Source of the DNA: JAFDXJ01 sp038257845
Lineage (GTDB): Bacteria; Bacteroidota; Bacteroidia; Chitinophagales; Chitinophagaceae
Direction of reading: 5' to 3'
Length of the DNA: 64,000 nt
Assembly: GCA_038257845.1 (NCBI GenBank)
Contig: JBBSQL010000010.1
Span: forward strand, 1-64,000
The notes under the pieces are model-generated. The model did not search any database. It was not told where the DNA came from and saw only the letters and a list, made by a program, of their open reading frames with translations. The translations under genes and the position numbers were made by a program. Below, one piece after another: positions 42,305 to 51,423 of this stretch; position 1 is the first letter of the stretch, and each line of letters starts with the position of its first letter.

Positions 42305-45300
42305 ATGCATATATATACAAAAAAATCCGGCCTTTTATTTCTTGCCGTATGCTTATCTTTTTCTTTATCCGCACAGTTTACAAAAAGGAATGATGATCCC
42401 GATGAAGCATTCAAACTGGCAAAAGATCTTTATCAAAAAGCAGATTTCAGCCTGGCTTACCCGCTTTTTAAAACCCTGTATAATACGCCTGACAATAAAG
42501 GAAATATACCAGTTAGTATCCGCGAAGAATCAAAATATTACGCCATCATCAGCGGCCTTCAACTGAATGATGAAACAGCCGAGACGGAAGCCACCGCATT
42601 CATTGCACTCGAGCATAATACACCTCGAATTGAAATGATGTCTTATTTCCTGGCAGAATATTATTATCGTAAAATTGATTTTTCTGATGCCTTGAATTAT
42701 TATGAGAAAGCTGGTTTATCCAATCTCGATAACAACCAGATCGCTCAAATGAAATTCCATGAAGGCTATGCTTATTTTACTATGCAGCGCTTCAATGATG
42801 CCAAAGCCTTATTTGATGCCGTACGGCAAATCCCCGGTGATCCGAATTATGTGGCTGCCAATTATTATTATGGTTTCATTTTATTCAGTGAAAAAAAATA
42901 TACGGAAGCACTCGGTAGTTTTAAGATTAGCGAAGGCCAGGCGCCTTACCAAAATGTAGTTCCCTATTATATCGCCGAAATTTATTATTTCAATAATGAC
43001 CGCGACCAGGCACTGAGTTACGCGGAAAATATTTTGAAAAAATCCGGCGATCAGTACTATGACCTCCAGTTGAAACAGTTGGTCGGTCATATTTATTTTG
43101 AGAAAAAAGATTTCAAAAATGCTTTACCTTATCTTGAAGCATTTGTAAGTAATACGAAAAAAGTGAGCCGCGCTGATTTATATGAATTGTCCTTTTGCTA
43201 TTACCAGGCAGGACAGTATAATAAAGCAGTAACCGGCTTTAAAGAATTGGGTGGCCAACAGGATTCGCTTGCACAAAACAGTATGTACCTGCTTGCAAAA
43301 TCCTACCTGGAACTGGATATGAAACCCAGCGCGCGCAGTGCATTTTTATTTTGTTCCTTAAACAGCAGCAATCTTGCTCAAAAGGAAATTTCAAAATTCA
43401 ATTATGGGAAACTTTCATTTGAACTCGGCTATTCCGATGTTGCCCTGAATGAATTGAAAGAATTTGTGACTACTTATCCCCGTGCTGAAAATATCAGTGA
43501 AGCCAAAGAATTGCTGGTGCGGGTAATGGCAACCACTAATAATTTTAAAGATGCGCTTGACCTCCTTCAATCAACAGGTTTACTATCGGAGCCTGTAAAA
43601 AAAGTGTATCCAAAAATTTTGCTCGGCCGTGCCGAAGAATTGATCAATGACCAGCAAATCATACAGGCGGACGATTTACTCGACCAGGCAATCAATGCAG
43701 CATACAACACAAAAGAATTGCCATATATAGATTTCTGGAAAGGCGAGATCGCTTTTCGTACCAATCAATTTGATTCCGTAAATTTTTTCCTTTCGCAATA
43801 TCTTAAAAACCCCGTTTCTTATGAAGAGGTAACACCTGTAAATGCTTATTACACTTTGGGATATAGTAATATGCGGCAGGAGAATTATACGTATGCTTTG
43901 CAAAATTTTTTACAGGTAGTCAATAACATTAGCGCAGTAAGTACGCCTTTACAACAGGATGCTTATACGCGCATTGCGGATTGCTATTTTATGCAAAAAA
44001 ATTATTCCAAATCGGTGCAGATGTATGATAATATTATCAGCCAGAATTTTCCTGCATCAGATTATGCTTTATTTCAGAAGGCCATTATCAGTGGGGGCTC
44101 CGGAAACTATGCACAAAAAATTGAGTACCTGCAAGCTCTTTCAAAAAGATACCCTAAATCAAACCTGGTAACAGATGCCAACCTCGAAATTGCCAATACC
44201 TATTTAGCGGAAGAAAATTATGGCGCTTCCATTGCGCCTTTAAATGCGCTGTTGGGAAACAGCTCTGCAAATGCACTGAAACCGCAGGTTTACCTCAAAT
44301 TGGGGATCGCTTATTTTAACCAGGGAAATACAGATGAAGCATTGAATAACTTTCAACAACTCATCAAAAATTACCCAAATGCAGATGAAAGCAATGAAGC
44401 AGTTGGTTATGTAAGAAACATTTTTTTACAAAGACAAAAGCCGGGAGATTTCGTGGCTTTTATGCAAAAAAATGGCAAAGCGGTGAGTTATTCGGAAGCA
44501 GATTCACTTACATTTATTTCTGCCAACAATGCGTATGAAAATAAAATGTTTGATAATGCTTTAGCAGGCTTCAATGATTATCTTAATAAATTTCCGAATG
44601 GCCAATATGCAGTAGAAGCTGCTTATGATGCAGCTTTGATTTATAATGATAAAAAAGATTTTGCCAATGCCATAAAAAATTATGGCCTGGTCATTACAAA
44701 AGCACCTAACAAATACGCGGAAATTGCATCATTACAGGCAGCAAGAATTGCTTATTTTGAACTGAAAAATTATATGCTGTCCGAGCAATACTTTGCCCAA
44801 CTAAAATCAATTGCAACTACACCGGAAAATAAATTAGAAAGTATGCGTGGCCTTTTGCGAAGCCAGTATAAGCTGGAAAAATGGGCAGATGCCGTTTCGA
44901 ATGCACAGGAATTATTGGCGCAAAAAGGTATCGCAACAGATGATAAAATGATGGCCAATATGGCGATCGCTAAAAGTGCTCAATTAAATAACCAGGTATT
45001 TGAAGCGTTGGATGCATATAAAATTGTTATTGGTTTAGGTAAATCCGAATATGCAGCAGAAGCGCGCTACCAGGTTGCGGCTATTTTATTTTCGCAGCAA
45101 AAATATGCCGAGTCAGAAAAAGCTGCTTTTGATGTGATCAATAAAGCCGGTTCATATAATTACTGGATCACTAAATCTTATATTTTGCTGGGTGATATTT
45201 ATTTTGCAGAAAAAGATTATTTCAATGCGGAAGCAACTTTAAAAAGTGTCGTGGAAAATGGTGCTATACCAGAATTGCAGACGGAAGCCCAGAAAAAATT

Positions 45301-45370
45301 AGACATGGTGATCGCCGTAAAAAATCAGAACAGTAAAATAGCTGAGCCGGATAAAAACACCAATCAATAA
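42305..45370 (+). CDS. Large exported TPR-repeat protein
   Basis: This 1021-residue protein has a signal peptide (SGLLFLAVCLSFSLSAQ) and a nearly continuous chain of TPR-like helix pairs: YYEKAGLSNLDNNQIAQMKF, YKIVIGLGKSEYAAEARYQV, AIKNYGLVITKAPNKYAEIA, LKLGIAYFNQGNTDEALNNF. It is probably a periplasmic or outer-membrane-associated scaffold. It ends in a charged tail. The next gene starts 26 bp later and encodes a beta-barrel-like protein, so the two are likely partners in one envelope complex. The family is widespread in Bacteroidota, but I know no experimental function. Confidence 0.8.
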   Translation: MHIYTKKSGLLFLAVCLSFSLSAQFTKRNDDPDEAFKLAKDLYQKADFSLAYPLFKTLYNTPDNKGNIPVSIREESKYYAIISGLQLNDETAETEATAFIALEHNTPRIEMMSYFLAEYYYRKIDFSDALNYYEKAGLSNLDNNQIAQMKFHEGYAYFTMQRFNDAKALFDAVRQIPGDPNYVAANYYYGFILFSEKKYTEALGSFKISEGQAPYQNVVPYYIAEIYYFNNDRDQALSYAENILKKSGDQYYDLQLKQLVGHIYFEKKDFKNALPYLEAFVSNTKKVSRADLYELSFCYYQAGQYNKAVTGFKELGGQQDSLAQNSMYLLAKSYLELDMKPSARSAFLFCSLNSSNLAQKEISKFNYGKLSFELGYSDVALNELKEFVTTYPRAENISEAKELLVRVMATTNNFKDALDLLQSTGLLSEPVKKVYPKILLGRAEELINDQQIIQADDLLDQAINAAYNTKELPYIDFWKGEIAFRTNQFDSVNFFLSQYLKNPVSYEEVTPVNAYYTLGYSNMRQENYTYALQNFLQVVNNISAVSTPLQQDAYTRIADCYFMQKNYSKSVQMYDNIISQNFPASDYALFQKAIISGGSGNYAQKIEYLQALSKRYPKSNLVTDANLEIANTYLAEENYGASIAPLNALLGNSSANALKPQVYLKLGIAYFNQGNTDEALNNFQQLIKNYPNADESNEAVGYVRNIFLQRQKPGDFVAFMQKNGKAVSYSEADSLTFISANNAYENKMFDNALAGFNDYLNKFPNGQYAVEAAYDAALIYNDKKDFANAIKNYGLVITKAPNKYAEIASLQAARIAYFELKNYMLSEQYFAQLKSIATTPENKLESMRGLLRSQYKLEKWADAVSNAQELLAQKGIATDDKMMANMAIAKSAQLNNQVFEALDAYKIVIGLGKSEYAAEARYQVAAILFSQQKYAESEKAAFDVINKAGSYNYWITKSYILLGDIYFAEKDYFNAEATLKSVVENGAIPELQTEAQKKLDMVIAVKNQNSKIAEPDKNTNQ

Positions 45371-45396
45371 AAAAGTTTCAACTCAAAAAAAAACAG

Positions 45397-47079
45397 ATGA
45401 AAAAATATAGTTCACTTTTTTTATTTCTTTTTATATCTTCTTTTTCTTTTGCACAAAACCGTTCGCGTACCGGTTCACAGCCGGAGAATAAAAAAGTGGT
45501 GGATACCATTCCACAAAAAACGGTGATCGTGACTTCTGCATTTACACCAACATTAAAAAAATCTGCTAAAATTAATTTTATTGCAGGTACACCATTGGCA
45601 GATTCTGAAAGGCCAACATTACAATATAATGTGCCTGTGCAAAATTTATTTTTTACTTATGAATCACCTGCATTGAAACCGCTTGCAGCTTCTATTGATT
45701 CAATGGTGCATTGGGAGAATTCAAATTTTGTAAAAGTTGGATATGGAAATTTCACTACACCATTTTTACAAGCGGGTATCTCTTTAGGTGATGGTGTTCA
45801 TTCCGTATTAAATGTTTTCGGAAAATACTCATCTTCAAAAGGTCCGATTCCTTTTCAACAATTCAGCCAAACGGGTTTGAAGGCGATTGGTATTTTCAAC
45901 AATGAAAAAAATACGCAGGAATGGATGGGAAGCCTGCATTATGATGGCAGCACACAATATGAATATGGTTTTCAACCGGACACGCTCGTCTTCACGAAAG
46001 ACCAGCTCCGCCAGCGCTTCAGCAGTTTTGGAGGTAAAATTGGTGTCCGCAATAAAACTATTAATGCTGCCAATATTTCTTATAACCCTTCGCTTTCCCT
46101 TGGCTTATTTTCAGATAACCATAGTGGTACCGAAACGAATTTTATTTTGGATGCCCCACTTTCAAAATCCTTTGGAAAAATATTTGCTTTTGATCTTGGT
46201 CTTACTGCGGATATCACTTCTTTTAAAGGAGATACAGGTACGATCAACAATAATTTGTATTACCTCACACCATCTGTAACATTCAAAACGCCGAATTTTA
46301 TTTTAAATGCAGGCTTAAGGCCATCCTGGGATAACCAGGTTTTTTCCATGCTCCCCAACTTCAGTGCAGAAGCAAAGATCCAGGATGAAAAATTAATTTT
46401 GGTTGCCGGCTGGGTCGGTTATTTTAATAAAACCACGTATGAATATTTGGCCGGCCTGAATCCCTGGATACAGCAGCCACTAAGTTTATTGAATACGAGG
46501 ATGACAGAGCAATATGCCGGTTTTAAAGGTTCTGCCGGAAGCCATTTTACCTACAATGCAAAAGTTTCTTTTATCAAATATAATAACCAACCATTATTTT
46601 TAAATGACAGTCTCACCGGGAGATCATTTAATGTGGTGAATGAACCCACGATGAAAGGCATTCGTTTACATGGAGAATTGGGTTACACATGGCAGGAAAA
46701 ATTATCCCTGCTGGCATCCGCTACTTTTAATCAATACAGTGGTTTGGAAATAAATGATAAAGCCTGGGGCCTGGTTCCCCTTCAATTATCCGGAACATTG
46801 AGGTGGCAAGTATTCAAAGATTTTTTGGTGAAGGGGGATGTATTTTTCTGGGATGGAGCGCCGTATCGTGATCCAATGAAAGAAAGCCATAAACTGGATC
46901 CCGCAATAGATTTGAATGCGGGAGTAGAATTCACTATTTTGCCAAAATTAAACGCATGGGTGCAGTTAAATAATTTATTTAATAATAAATACCAACGCTG
47001 GAAACAATATCCTGTACTGGGTTTTAATGTGCAGGCCGGCGTTATTTATTCTTTTTCACAATTAGGCTTAACAAAATAA
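45397..47079 (+). CDS. Putative outer-membrane beta-barrel protein
   Basis: This 560-residue protein has a signal peptide (SSLFLFLFISSFSFAQ). A short N-terminal region (TVIVTSAFTPTLKKSAKINF) looks like the stub of a TonB-receptor-type plug. A long run of amphipathic strands follows (VKVGYGNFTTPFLQAGISLG, YNAKVSFIKYNNQPLFLND, GELGYTWQEKLSLLASATFN). The chain closes with NAWVQLNNLFNNKYQRWKQY and a final YSFSQLGLTK strand, typical of TonB-dependent receptors. At 560 residues it is shorter than most receptors. It lies between the TPR protein and the HU-like membrane protein. Confidence 0.65.
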   Translation: MKKYSSLFLFLFISSFSFAQNRSRTGSQPENKKVVDTIPQKTVIVTSAFTPTLKKSAKINFIAGTPLADSERPTLQYNVPVQNLFFTYESPALKPLAASIDSMVHWENSNFVKVGYGNFTTPFLQAGISLGDGVHSVLNVFGKYSSSKGPIPFQQFSQTGLKAIGIFNNEKNTQEWMGSLHYDGSTQYEYGFQPDTLVFTKDQLRQRFSSFGGKIGVRNKTINAANISYNPSLSLGLFSDNHSGTETNFILDAPLSKSFGKIFAFDLGLTADITSFKGDTGTINNNLYYLTPSVTFKTPNFILNAGLRPSWDNQVFSMLPNFSAEAKIQDEKLILVAGWVGYFNKTTYEYLAGLNPWIQQPLSLLNTRMTEQYAGFKGSAGSHFTYNAKVSFIKYNNQPLFLNDSLTGRSFNVVNEPTMKGIRLHGELGYTWQEKLSLLASATFNQYSGLEINDKAWGLVPLQLSGTLRWQVFKDFLVKGDVFFWDGAPYRDPMKESHKLDPAIDLNAGVEFTILPKLNAWVQLNNLFNNKYQRWKQYPVLGFNVQAGVIYSFSQLGLTK

Positions 47080-47080
47080 A

Positions 47081-47701
47081 ATGCACGAAATTTTAATCCG
47101 TTATTTGGGTAAAAACAAAAATTTTAATTTACCGGGCATTGGTAGTTTTGAACTCGTTTCAGAAATAGCCAACCTGGACTTTATCAATAAAACAATTTAC
47201 CCGCCGATAGAGCAGATTGTTTTTCATCCTGAAGTGAAAGTAAAAACTGTCAGTGTAGTCCAGGATGCTGATTATGAAAAAAAAGATTCATCAACCGGCA
47301 ATAATAATAATTTCCCCGCATTCTTATCCCGTCACCTAAACAAACCTGAAAGTATTGCCCTGTCAGAGTTTGAGCATTATGCAGGGTTCGTAAGGATTAC
47401 GCTTGAAAAAAATGGGTTTTATGAAATGAATGGCATTGGCACCTTACAACAAAATGAAAAAGGGATTCATTTAGATAATGCATTTTCAACAGAAAATTTT
47501 TTCGCACCATTACATGCAGAGCAGGTTATCCGGGAGAATGCCTCCCATTCGGTGCGTGTAGGTGAAGATGAAAAAACTTCGGAACAAATGAAGGAATTCC
47601 TGCACCGCGAAGTTAAAAAAGACACTTGGTGGATCGCAGCGGTAATCCTTGCTGTGATTGGTGTCGCGGCGATTGCTTATTATTATTTTGAGATGGTATA
47701 G
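47081..47701 (+). CDS. Membrane-anchored HU/CCDC81-like protein
   Basis: This 206-residue protein starts one base after the stop of the barrel gene. The N-terminus (MHEILIRYLGKNKNFNLPGI GSFE region) and a second unit (LSEFEHYAGFVRITLEKNGF with NGIGTLQQNEKGIHLD) look like the tandem HU-like domains of the bacterial CCDC81-type family. Near the C-terminus is one membrane helix (WWIAAVILAVIGVAAIAYYY). An HU-like domain tied to a membrane suggests anchoring to DNA or cell wall, but this is inference. The close spacing argues for translation coupled to the barrel and TPR genes. Confidence 0.6.
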   Translation: MHEILIRYLGKNKNFNLPGIGSFELVSEIANLDFINKTIYPPIEQIVFHPEVKVKTVSVVQDADYEKKDSSTGNNNNFPAFLSRHLNKPESIALSEFEHYAGFVRITLEKNGFYEMNGIGTLQQNEKGIHLDNAFSTENFFAPLHAEQVIRENASHSVRVGEDEKTSEQMKEFLHREVKKDTWWIAAVILAVIGVAAIAYYYFEMV

Positions 47702-48202
47702 GCGCAATACACTGCGCCTATAAAAAACATATTGCGGTACAAAATGTTGTGCCTCTGCACAACTTATTTGCGTTTTCAACATAAAAAAAGAGATGCAAAA
47801 TATTGTGTCTCTTTGCACCCTATTTTCGGATTCTCATAAAATCTAGAGACGCAAAATATTGTGTTTCTTTACAACCTATTCGCGTATTCTCATAAAATGT
47901 AGAGATACAAAATATTGTGTTTCTTTACAACCAATTTGCGTATTCTCATAAAATATAGAGATGCAAAATATTGTGTCTCTACGGTACAATTCCGCACAAT
48001 ACCTGTATCAAATCCGAACACTTACAAAATTGAATGATGGCTGAAACCCTTTGCTGGTATGGGTTATTGGTTTGGCACGCATTTGAATAATAAATGCAGA
48101 ACAGGAATTAAACAAAATAAAAAATAAAGAAATCCTGTAACAAAAAGTTGAAAGCGACGTATAAGCAATCATCAAATTTTAAAAAAAATAAAATAAACTA
48201 TC
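47702..48202. other. Intergenic region with repeats, about 500 bp
   Basis: This non-coding DNA after the HU-like gene starts with a GGCGCAATACACTGCGCC dyad right at the stop codon (47701-47718), a possible terminator stem. Degenerate copies of a CAAAAT-TTGTG palindrome and the 56-bp tandem array follow. The last 200 bp before the small gene at 48203 look plain and AT-rich. Confidence 0.6.
47789..47980. repeat. 56-bp tandem repeat, 3.4 copies
   Basis: Units start at 47789, 47845, 47901 and 47957, with an exact 56-bp period. Each begins with an imperfect palindrome (AGAGATGCAAAATATTGTG then TCTCT or TTTCT) and continues with a spacer ending in TTCTCATAAAAT. The copies differ at several positions. 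The last copy ends after the palindrome. There is no spacer diversity, so it is not a CRISPR array. Confidence 0.85.
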
Positions 48203-48394
48203 ATGAAATTCAAAACAAACTTCTCCGTACTTGCAAACTTAAATGCAAATGAGATCAACCAGCTTACTGCAGAAGTAAAAGAAACAATTGCCTTTCATTT
48301 CACCCGGCCAATGACTAAACAATTTTGCGCAGCAGACTTGTGGAATATCCAAAAGAATAAAAGATATACTGTAAGGTCAAGACGTTTTTTATAA
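48203..48394 (+). CDS. Small 63-residue protein
   Basis: This short frame starts with MKFKTNFSVLANLNANEINQ and ends in ADLWNIQKNKRYTVRSRRFL. The helical first half has a TAEVKETIA stretch, and the basic end carries the pattern F-x-x-A-D-L-W-N-I-Q. That pattern I believe is shared by small proteins of the Chitinophagaceae, but I cannot name a family. An AT-rich upstream stretch fits this phylum's translation starts. It precedes the HlyD-type adaptor gene by about 175 bp. It might be a small regulator or a leader-type product of the export locus. Confidence 0.55.
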   Translation: MKFKTNFSVLANLNANEINQLTAEVKETIAFHFTRPMTKQFCAADLWNIQKNKRYTVRSRRFL

Positions 48395-48570
48395 AATACT
48401 ATGGCTGGTACATTGTATCATTTGCGCACGCAAATTGTATCGTTACCGCACACTTTGTATTCATATTAAATGATCAAAGACCTGAAAAGCAAGTATTTAA
48501 GTAATGGCATGAATTTGCTGATAAATGCTGTAATTCCGGCTAAAGTTTTGCCTTAAAATAAAAAGAAAGT

Positions 48571-49827
48571 ATGGACAGGGTTATCAAAAAAAGTAAATGG
48601 AATAGGAAAAGGATTTTAACGATCACGGGGATTGCACTTTTAGTGATCCTGGTTGCCGGGAGTTACTATTATACTTCCGGAAGCAGTAAACTAAATGTGG
48701 ATACAGAACGCATTACGATCAGTGAAATCAAAAAAGGAACTTTCCAGGAATTTATCCCGGTGAATGGAATTGTTTTACCACAAACAACGATATACCTGGA
48801 TGCCATTGAAGGTGGAAGAGTGGAAGAAAAATATGTGGATGATGGCGCTGTCATGAAAAAAGGCCTGCCTATCCTTCGTTTATCCAATACAGATTTACAA
48901 CTCGGCCTGGTAACGCAGCAAACAAACGTGTATAACCTGCTTACACAAATGCAAATTTCCAAAAATGCCGCTCAGCAAAATACTGTGAGTAAGTTGAATC
49001 AAATGACTGATGTTGAAAGTGAATTGAAAGAAGCCGGGCGAATTTATAATTTGGATAAAAAGTTATATGAACAAAAAGCGATCGGTTCACAGGAATATCA
49101 AAAAGCAGTGAATGATTATAATTATTATTTGCAAAAGAAAAAACTTTCTGATCAAATTTTACAACAGGATTCTGTATCAACCGAACAACAATTAATACAA
49201 TCCCGGCAGTCATTCGAAGGCTCTCAAAATGCATTGAATGTAATGCGGCAAAAAGTAGGCGACCTGGTTGTGCGCGCACCAGTGGACGGGCAATTGACTT
49301 CTTTGGATGCAGAGATCGGCCAGTCAAAAAATAAAGGAGAACGCCTGGGCCAGATTGATGTGCTGGATGGTTTTAAAGTTCGTGTAAACATTGATGAACA
49401 CTACATCTCAAGAATTTATACCGGCCTCAAAGGTGATTTTACTTTTGCTGATTCAACATATCAATTACAAATTAAAAAAGTATATACACAAGTTGCAAAT
49501 GGAACATTCCAGGTGGATATGGAATTCACCGGCAAAGTGCCTTCCGGGATTCGCCGTGGTCAAAATTTACAGATCCGTTTGGCATTGAGTGATGAAACAC
49601 AGGCATTGCTTTTACCAAGAGGTGGATTTTATGAAAAGACCGGTGGCAACTGGATTTTCAAAGTTTCCAAAGATGGAACGAAAGCTTTTAAAACAGATAT
49701 ACAACTGGGCAGGCAAAACCCGGATTATTATGAAATTCTTTCCGGCTTGCAACCTGGTGATAAAGTAGTCACAAGCAGTTATGAAAATTATGGCGATATG
49801 GATGAGTTGGTGTTGAAGGAGCCGTGA
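48571..49827 (+). CDS. HlyD/MacA-type membrane-fusion adaptor
   Basis: This 418-residue periplasmic adaptor has an N-terminal membrane anchor (ILTITGIALLVILVAGSYYY). A biotinyl-lipoyl-like half follows (GRVEEKYVDDGAVMKKGLPI), then a coiled-coil hairpin (about residues 110-215), the second lipoyl half (GDLVVRAPVDGQLTSLDAEI) and beta-barrel and membrane-proximal domains (GLQPGDKVVTSSYENYGDMD). It should link inner-membrane ABC permeases to an outer-membrane channel. The ATPase gene is about 700 bp downstream, with a broken gene and a small ORF between them. No outer-membrane channel gene is seen in the window. Confidence 0.88.
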   Translation: MDRVIKKSKWNRKRILTITGIALLVILVAGSYYYTSGSSKLNVDTERITISEIKKGTFQEFIPVNGIVLPQTTIYLDAIEGGRVEEKYVDDGAVMKKGLPILRLSNTDLQLGLVTQQTNVYNLLTQMQISKNAAQQNTVSKLNQMTDVESELKEAGRIYNLDKKLYEQKAIGSQEYQKAVNDYNYYLQKKKLSDQILQQDSVSTEQQLIQSRQSFEGSQNALNVMRQKVGDLVVRAPVDGQLTSLDAEIGQSKNKGERLGQIDVLDGFKVRVNIDEHYISRIYTGLKGDFTFADSTYQLQIKKVYTQVANGTFQVDMEFTGKVPSGIRRGQNLQIRLALSDETQALLLPRGGFYEKTGGNWIFKVSKDGTKAFKTDIQLGRQNPDYYEILSGLQPGDKVVTSSYENYGDMDELVLKEP

Positions 49828-49883
49828 GGAATAGATATCAGGTGTCAGGTATGAGTTGTCAGGTATTGAATGCACACTGCGAA

Positions 49884-50237
49884 TTAAGAAGGAATATTTT
49901 TTATAAATGCGAAGATCATTTTTCTTATTTCTGTAATTTCTTTTGAAAGTTCCTGATATTTTTCTTCAGTGATTAATTTCAAGTCTTTGCAAAGTATAAA
50001 TTGATATTCCAATTCTGAAGCAGAACCGGCAGCAATTGATAGGTAACGTTTAAAATCAGGATTAGAATTTCTGCCACATCCTTCAGCAATGTGGGTGGGT
50101 ACAGATGAGGCAGAGCGGCGCATTTGAGCAGTTTAACCAAAAATTTCTTCTTGGGGAAAGTTTTTGGTTATTAAATAAGTTTCCAATGCAAGCAGATGGC
50201 TACGTTGCCAGGTTAAAAGCGATTGAAAATTTCTCAT
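49884..50237 (-). pseudogene. Four-helix-bundle (23S rRNA IVP-like) protein broken by one stop
   Basis: Reading from the ATG at 50237 gives MRNFQSLLTWQRSHLLALET up to FPQEEIFG, then TAA (50133-50135), then TAQMRRSASSVPTHIAEGCG to the end at 49884. Family members have FGLTxQxRRSAxSxPxNIAEG, so the TAA replaces a Leu codon (TTA to TAA). The rest is full length at about 117 residues and undamaged. A restart at the ATG at 50123 would give only the last 79 residues. The function of these proteins is unknown. It is on the opposite strand to the export locus that surrounds it. Confidence 0.8.
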
Positions 50238-50333
50238 AAAAGAGAATTTAAATAATGAATACAGGTAATAAATATAATAATAATATGGTACAAATTATAA
50301 TGCTCAAAACTCACAGCGCTTAAAACATTTAAT

Positions 50334-50510
50334 ATGAAAACTTCATTGATCTTACTATTCAGTTTATTGATAACCGCATTATTTATTTCATTAAATAATA
50401 AAAATGAAACCTGTCCCAAAACATGTTCCTTAAAAAAAGAAAATAAAATGGAATCGCCCAAAGAAGTTATTCCCTACTCACCAATTCTAACAAGAATGTA
50501 CAATATCTAA
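50334..50510 (+). CDS. 58-residue signal-anchored small protein
   Basis: A short frame starts at 50334 with a convincing membrane or signal segment (SLILLFSLLITALFISL). A small polar part follows with two cysteines spaced by three residues (ETCPKTCSLKK) and a tail SPKEVIPYSPILTRMYNI. It ends 28 bp before the ABC ATPase gene on the same strand, so it could be cotranscribed. No family is recognised. A small exported peptide or an accessory subunit of the transporter are both possible. Confidence 0.5.
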   Translation: MKTSLILLFSLLITALFISLNNKNETCPKTCSLKKENKMESPKEVIPYSPILTRMYNI

Positions 50511-50538
50511 ATTCATTAAATTTTAAAACAACAATCAC

Positions 50539-51216
50539 ATGATAAAAATCAAAGACCTGGAAAAAATTTACCGCACTGAAGAAGTAGAAACAGTGGCATT
50601 GAATAAATTAACCTTTTCGGTAAATGACGGGGAATTTGTTGCCGTAATGGGCCCATCAGGCTGCGGAAAATCAACCCTCTTAAACATCCTGGGTTTACTG
50701 GATGATCCGGATAGCGGAAGCTTTTTATTCAATGGTATTGAAGTGGCGCATTTTAATGAAAGAAAAAGAGCAGATTTGCGCAAGCGAAATATTGGTTTTG
50801 TTTTTCAAAGCTTTAACCTGATTGACGAATTGACCGTGTTTGAAAATGTTGAATTACCACTCATTTACCTGGGCGTAAAAGGCGATGAACGGAAAGAACG
50901 CGTGGAAAAAGTATTGGATAAAATGCAGATCATGCATCGCCGGAACCATTACCCGCAGCAACTTTCAGGCGGCCAGCAACAACGTGTTGCCGTGGCACGC
51001 GCGGTTGTAAATAATCCAAAATTAATTTTAGCGGATGAACCAACAGGTAACCTGGATTCATCCAATGGTAATGAAGTGATGCAATTATTAACAGAACTGA
51101 ATGAACAGGGAACAACCATCATTATGGTTACCCACAGTGAACATGATGCCCGATACAGTCATCGCATTATTCGTATGCTGGATGGACAAACTGTGACGGA
51201 GAATATATTGGTGTAA
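50539..51216 (+). CDS. ABC transporter ATP-binding protein (MacB/LolD-like)
   Basis: This 225-residue ATPase has all motifs: Walker A GPSGCGKSTLL, Q-loop VFQSFNLIDELTVFENVELP, signature LSGGQQQRVAVARA, Walker B LILADEPTGNLDSSNG and switch His VTHSEHD. The class is that of the LolD/MacB/FtsE group that drives mechanotransmission by FtsX-like permeases rather than classic substrate pores. It is the only ATPase near the six permease genes, which start about 200 bp downstream, so it probably serves several of them. Confidence 0.94.
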   Translation: MIKIKDLEKIYRTEEVETVALNKLTFSVNDGEFVAVMGPSGCGKSTLLNILGLLDDPDSGSFLFNGIEVAHFNERKRADLRKRNIGFVFQSFNLIDELTVFENVELPLIYLGVKGDERKERVEKVLDKMQIMHRRNHYPQQLSGGQQQRVAVARAVVNNPKLILADEPTGNLDSSNGNEVMQLLTELNEQGTTIIMVTHSEHDARYSHRIIRMLDGQTVTENILV

Positions 51217-51423
51217 CAGCATTTGGAAAGTTTTTAAATTCATGTGCTGCATATAATTGAAACCGGGACAAACAGAATTATTTTATACCTCCCAATTATT
51301 TTAAACAATTCAGTCCGGGTTTAAAACAGTTTTTGATTGCACCGCGGCGATATAAAATGCCGGTTATAATCTGCTGCAATTCTAAATAGAAGGAAAGAAA
51401 TTTTTCACATCAAATGGAGACTT

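Noticed and set aside
47789..47980. Possible CRISPR array
   Set aside because: The 56-bp units repeat the spacer part as well as the palindrome, copies are imperfect, and no cas gene is in the window.
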